Below, piece after piece: positions 60,129-64,000 of a stretch of 64,000 bases of DNA. The number at the start of each line of letters is the position of its first letter. Within the stretch, counting starts at the first letter, position 1. The notes under the pieces were generated by a model. That model did not search any database, was not told where the DNA came from, and saw only the letters and a program-made list of their open reading frames with translations. This DNA comes from Sciurus carolinensis. Its lineage: Eukaryota; Chordata; Mammalia; Rodentia; Sciuridae. Position numbers and translations under genes: made by a program. The stretch is taken from assembly GCF_902686445.1 (NCBI RefSeq), contig NC_062232.1, positions 72,991,440 to 73,055,439 on the forward strand, read 5' to 3'.

Positions 60129-60310
60129 AGACTACAGGGCGACTGCATTTCATGTTGCTCCAGGACTCAGGATTCAAAAGAGAAGATAGTGAGTGACTTG
60201 GGACCAACTCAAAGCTGCCGGGTGAGTCTCTCCCGTTGGGGAGGCGTCCTGGATGGGGCGGTAGCCCCGGAACGCAGGGAACTTTGTGAAGTAGAGTTGC
60301 CCGATGAGAC

Positions 60311-61304
60311 ACCTCTCCCCCCGCTGGAGGGGTAAACACGGACAGCGGGGAACTTTGCAGAGGAGGCCGCGCAGCACAACACTTGGTTTCGGAGCAACCT
60401 GCCAGGGCTCCGGCGGCTGCCAGAGGAAGAGCTGGGCGGTGAGCTATTTGGACTGAGCGACCTCCTGAACAACGGGGGGGCTGTCCTGAGGAGGTGGAGG
60501 TGCGCAGTGAGTTGCTTGGTCTCCAAGTGCCCACACAGAACAGCGGGTGGCTGCCTGGAAGAAGAGGCGAGCGGCGGGTCACTGGGGCTCGGAACATATG
60601 TACGAGGCTCCAGGTGGCTGCTCAGAAGAGGGGTCGTATAGCCAGGCGATTAGGTGCAAAGCACGGTTTGGTCCGGGGACCTAGGTGCCCTTTGTTGAAA
60701 GAGCTACACAGAGACAAGCTGAGGGGCGGAGCGAAGGTTCCAGGACTGCGGGCAGCTTCCCTAAGGAGGGACAACCTAAGGAGACTCATCTGCGAAGGGT
60801 AAGGCTCCCAGGCCCAGGTAGGTCCGGGCCCCTGGGAACGTTGCCTGGGAAGGCTGCCTTGCCCAGGTGGCAAGATACCCTTCTCCCCGCTGGAGCACTG
60901 AACACGGAAAGTGGGGAACTTTGCAGAGGAGGCCGCGCAGCACAACGCTTGGTTTCGGAGCAACCTGCCGGGGCTCTGGCGGCTGCCAGAGGAAGAGCTG
61001 GGCGGCGGGTCACTGGGGCTCGGAACATATGTATGAGGCTCCAGGCGGATGCTCAGAGGAGGGGTCGCATAGCCAGGCGATTAGGTGCAAAGCACTGTCC
61101 GGTCCGGGGACCTAGACACCCTTTGTTGAAAGAGCTACACAGAGACAAGCTGAGGGGCGGAGCAAAGGTTCCAGGACTGCGGGCAGCTTCTCTAAGGAGG
61201 GGCAACTTAAGGAGACTTGTCTGCGAAGGGTGAGGCTCCCAGGCCCAGGTAGGTCCGGGCCCCTGGGAACGTTGCCTGGGAAGGCTGCCCTGCCCAGGTG
61301 GTAG
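60311..61304 (+). repeat. Two-copy tandem duplication inside L1 5' UTR
   Basis: Copy 1 (about 60311-60876) and copy 2 (about 60877-61304) share 'ccgctggag', 'gcagaggaggccgcgcagca', 'gtgcaaagcac.gt..ggtc' and 'gtccgggcccctgggaacgt'. The offset is 566 bases before 60435 and 431 bases after 60571, so copy 1 holds about 135 bases (60435-60570) absent from copy 2, bounded by short ggcgg repeats. The copies are highly similar, so the duplication is recent or maintained in the family. Confidence 0.92.
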
Positions 61305-61717
61305 TTGTGGACTGAAGGGAACCTCTAGGAGGGGAACTGACCAGCGAGACCTCCCCATCGGGTGAGTCTTCCCACCGGGTGAGGTTTTCCCACAAGGACG
61401 GTAAAACCAGAGACACAGGCCCAAACAGGCCTTGCCTCAGCCCGCAGACTAGTTCCCCTTTGGATGACCATTGGTCAACAAGTGGAGGCACCTCTGCCCA
61501 CTACCAGGGAATATACCCCATCTGAAGACCACCACCCCTAGAGAGGCAGCTTCCTTGGGGAACACTGCAGTATCAACTTCCTCTAAGACTTCAGGCTACT
61601 GAAGGATAAGAGGGGATACACTAGCAATCTTCAGGGACACTATAAGTCAATAGAGGAAATCTGCAACATCTCAGCAGTCCACTGATACCTGAACGACATG
61701 AGAAACAAGGGAAGAAA

Positions 61718-62709
61718 ATGCCTCAAACAAATCTGGATGTTACATCAATAAAATCCAATGACAACATGACAGAAGAAATGTCAGAAAGGGAGTTCAGAAT
61801 GTACATAATTAACATGATAAGGGAAGCAAACAATGAAATGAAAGAGCAAATGCAGGCATTGAATGAATGCACCAATCAACAGTTAAAAGAACAAATACAG
61901 GAAGCAAAAGACCATTTCAATAAAGAATTAGAGATATTGAAAAAAAACAAACAGAAATCCTTGAAATGAAGGAAATAATAAGCCAAATTAAGAACTCCAT
62001 AGAAAGCATAACCAATAGGATAGAACACCTGGAAGACAGAACCTCAGATATTGAAGACAAAATATTTAATCTCAAAAACAAAGTGGAACAAACAGAGAAG
62101 ATGGTAAGAAATCATGAACAGAATCTCTAAGAACTATGGGATATCATGAAAAGGCCAAATTTGAGAATTATTGGGATGGAGGAAGGCTTAGAGAAACAAA
62201 CCAAAGGAATGAACAATCTATTCAATGAGATAATTTCAGAAAATTTCCCAAATCTGAAGAATGAAATGGAAAATCAAGTTCAAGAGGATTATAGGACTCC
62301 AAATACAGAAAATTACAACAGATCCACACCAAGGCACATTATAATGAAAATACCTAACATACAAAATAAAGACAGAATCTTAAAGGCTGTGAGTGAAAAG
62401 AACCAAATTACATTCAGGGGGAAACCAATACGGATATCAGCAGATTTTTCAATCCAGACCTTAAAAGCTAGAAGGGCCTGGAATAACATTTTTCAAGCCC
62501 TAAAAGAAAATGGATGCCAACCAAGAATCTTATACCCAGCAAAACTTACCTTCAGATTTAACGATGAAATAAAATCATTCCATGATAAACAAAAGCTAAA
62601 AGAATATACAAAAAGAAAGCCAGCATTACAGAACATTCTCAGCAAAATATTCCATGAAGAAGAGATGAAAAACAAAGAAGCAAATCAACAAAGGGAGGAG
62701 CTATCCTAA
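61718..62709 (+). pseudogene. L1 ORF1, nearly intact but broken twice
   Basis: ORF1 encodes the RNA-binding chaperone that coats L1 RNA as trimers in the cytoplasm. It starts MPQTNLDVTS. Residues about 20-140 form the coiled coil ('EEMSEREFRMYIINMIRE', then 'SIESITNRIEHLEDRTSDI'). The RRM begins at 'RPNLRIIGMEEGLEK', and the C-terminal domain includes 'RGKPIRISADFS' and 'KENGCQPRILYPAKLTF'. Breaks: a one-base loss in the A-run at 61940-61947 shifts the frame (stop at 61967-61969), and an in-frame TAA sits at 62128-62130, six codons before the 187-codon C-terminal open part (62146-62709). Total length fits the usual 330 or so codons. Confidence 0.95.
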
Positions 62710-62777
62710 AGGAACTCTCAATAAAGAGGAACCAAGTTGTGTCAAAAATAAACAAATAAATGAATAAAAAGAATCAA

Positions 62778-64000
62778 ATGACCGGGAATATAACTCATAT
62801 CTCAATAATAACCCTGAATATTAATGGCCTGAATTCATCAATCAAAAGACATAGACTGGCAGATTGGATAAAAAAGAAAGATCCAACAATATGTTGCCTG
62901 CAAGAGACTCATCTCATAGAAAGAGATACACATAGACTAAAGGTGAAAGGATGGGAAAAAACATACCATGCACATGGATTCAGCAAAAAAGCTGGGGTAT
63001 CCATCCTCATTTCAGATAATGTGGACTTCAAGCCAAAGTTAGTCAGAAGGGATAAAGAAGGACATTTCATACTGCTTAAGGGAACCATAAATAAGCCAGA
63101 CATAAAAATCATAAATATCTATGCCGCAAACAGTGGCTCACTCATGTATGTCAAACAAATTCTTCACAATCTCAGAAACCAAGTAGACCATAATACAATA
63201 ATACTAGGTGATTTTAACACAACTCTCTCACCACTGGACAGATCGTCCAAACAAAAATTGAACAAAGAAACCATAGAACTCAATAACACAATCAATAATT
63301 TAGACTTAACAGACATTTACAGAATATACCATCCAACGAAGAGTGAATACACTTTCTTCTCAGCAGCACATGGATCCTTCTCTAAAATAGACCATATATT
63401 ATGCCACAAAGCTAAAGGTAGCAAATACAAGAACATAGAGACACTTCCTTGTATTTTATCAGATCATAATGGATTGAAATTAGAAATAAATGAAAGAGTA
63501 AAGAACAGAAATTACTCCAACACCTGGAGATTAAACAATATGCTATTATATGATGAATGGATAACAGAAGATATTAGGAAGGAAATTAAAAAGTTCTTAG
63601 AGGTAAATGAGAACAAAGAAACATCATATCAAAATCTCTGGGACACTATGAAAGCAGTACTTACAGGAAAATTTATTTCATGGAGCACATTCAATAAAAG
63701 AAGTAAAAGTCAACAAATAAACGACCTAACATTACAGCTCAAAGCCCTAGAAAAAGAAGAACAGACCAACACCAAAAGTAGTAGAAGACAGGTAATAGTT
63801 AAACTCAGAGCTGAAATCAACGAAGTTGAAACAAAAGAAACAATACAAAAAATTGACAAAATAAATAGTTGGTTTTTCGAAAAAATAAACAAAATTGATA
63901 AACCTTTAGCCACACTAACAAAGAGAAGACGAGAGAAAACCCAAATCACCAAAATTCGGAATGAACAAGGAAATATCACAACAGACACTATTGAAATACA
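62778..64000 (+). CDS. L1 ORF2, N-terminal endonuclease part, open to the edge
   Basis: ORF2 is the L1 endonuclease/reverse transcriptase that nicks genomic DNA and copies L1 and SINE RNA in place. The ATG at 62778 starts MTGNITHISI and the frame is open for 407 codons to the window end. APE-type endonuclease positions all agree in number with the human protein: N14 (LNINGLN), E43 (QETHL), Y115 and N118 (IYAAN), D145 and N147 (GDFNT), D205 (KIDH), D229 and H230 (SDHNG). A117 replaces the usual Pro of IYAPN. The linker and the start of the RT-proximal region follow ('KEEQTNTKSSRRQ', 'SWFFEKINKIDKPLATLTKR'). It is partial only because the window ends; whether the RT is intact is unknown. Confidence 0.93.
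   Translation, partial: MTGNITHISIITLNINGLNSSIKRHRLADWIKKKDPTICCLQETHLIERDTHRLKVKGWEKTYHAHGFSKKAGVSILISDNVDFKPKLVRRDKEGHFILLKGTINKPDIKIINIYAANSGSLMYVKQILHNLRNQVDHNTIILGDFNTTLSPLDRSSKQKLNKETIELNNTINNLDLTDIYRIYHPTKSEYTFFSAAHGSFSKIDHILCHKAKGSKYKNIETLPCILSDHNGLKLEINERVKNRNYSNTWRLNNMLLYDEWITEDIRKEIKKFLEVNENKETSYQNLWDTMKAVLTGKFISWSTFNKRSKSQQINDLTLQLKALEKEEQTNTKSSRRQVIVKLRAEINEVETKETIQKIDKINSWFFEKINKIDKPLATLTKRRREKTQITKIRNEQGNITTDTIEI

Larger units (their letters stand above)
60113..61717 (+). promoter_or_regulatory. L1 5' UTR / internal promoter, CpG-rich
   Basis: By family, this region holds the internal RNA polymerase II promoter of L1. It is the most GC- and CpG-rich part of the window. It contains several open frames on both strands (for example 60597-60091 minus, 168 codons; 60685-61233 plus, 182 codons), which are expected from the low stop frequency of GC-rich DNA and are not called as genes. 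The last 250 bases before ORF1 ('caggctactgaaggataaga') are shared with the other L1 copies. Confidence 0.85.
60113..64000 (+). mobile_element. Youngest L1 of the window, full-length 5' end, runs off the edge
   Basis: The 5' end carries the AAGATGGC start motif. A 1.6-kb CpG-rich 5' UTR with a large tandem duplication follows, then ORF1 (61718-62709), a 68-base spacer, and ORF2 from 62778 to the edge. It is inserted in the 3' part of an older L1 in the same orientation. Compared with the other copies here it has very few lesions (two in ORF1, none in the visible ORF2). The 3' end and target-site duplication lie outside the window. Confidence 0.95.

Noticed and set aside
60091..60597. 168-codon antisense frame in the young L1 5' UTR as a real protein
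   Set aside because: Overlapping frames of similar length exist in other phases of the same strand. No independent support. Kept only as a low-interest lead.
60685..61233. 182-codon plus-strand frame in the young L1 5' UTR as a gene
   Set aside because: It lies wholly in the CpG-rich duplicated 5' UTR, and its end repeats the end of the 102-codon frame at 60494-60802 because of the duplication. Low stop density in GC-rich DNA explains it.
1..64000. Host protein-coding exons, tRNA or rRNA genes
   Set aside because: All long frames are explained by L1 or composition. tRNA-like boxes occur only within ID-type SINE arms.

Overview
This window is intergenic mammalian DNA, almost certainly from a squirrel-family rodent (Sciuridae). 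The main clue is seven copies of a two-part SINE: a B1/Alu-like left arm followed by an ID-like right arm ending in a 'ggggatgtggct...' box (B1-dID type). Squirrels and dormice are known for this element. A separate ID-like copy and one rodent-type L1 lineage with a shared 3' UTR agree with this. I found no host protein-coding exon, no rRNA or tRNA gene, no CRISPR array, and nothing bacterial or plasmid-like. Nearly every reading frame with recognisable protein similarity belongs to L1 (LINE-1).

Layout. 1-33 kb is a pile of L1 copies, mostly on the minus strand and nested in one another. At 1.98-4.86 kb two old L1 fragments face each other, and the second holds two SINEs and an AT-rich expansion. 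At 4.86-11.3 kb lies a near full-length minus-strand L1 holding a SINE, a (TA)n tract and a twin-primed (5'-inverted) L1. At 12.97-19.84 kb two L1s converge and are fused at 14620/14621, each missing its 3' end. At 19.84-22.1 kb are older L1 pieces around a long inverted repeat. At 25.7-32.8 kb is another near full-length minus-strand L1 with a MaLR LTR nested in its 3' UTR, flanked by a 5-bp target-site duplication.

33-49 kb is quieter. It holds old repeats (two MIR copies, MaLR and other LTR-like pieces, a hAT-like fossil), a (CA)n microsatellite, two SINEs, an ID copy and one short L1. Long stretches here look single-copy and non-coding.

49-64 kb is L1-rich again, now on the plus strand. 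A very old L1 (50.6-54.4 kb) and a younger decayed L1 (55.6-60.1 kb) come first. The second is split at 60112 by the youngest element of the window, a full-length-type L1 (60113 to beyond 64000). That copy has a CpG-rich 1.6-kb 5' UTR with a large tandem duplication, an ORF1 broken by one frameshift and one stop, and an ORF2 that stays open from its ATG at 62778 to the window edge, with every endonuclease catalytic position intact.

How the parts relate: no host pathway is visible. The functional logic is retrotransposition. L1 ORF1 (RNA chaperone) and ORF2 (endonuclease plus reverse transcriptase) supplied the machinery that also moved the SINEs. The LTRs are solo remnants of ERVL/MaLR-type elements. 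I saw no clear new biological system. The most notable points are the tandem repeats in three different L1 5' UTRs, the twin-primed L1 with internal deletion, the convergent L1 fusion, and the split state of the youngest L1. Element family names come from recognition by eye, without database searches, and most element boundaries are good to about 10-50 bases.
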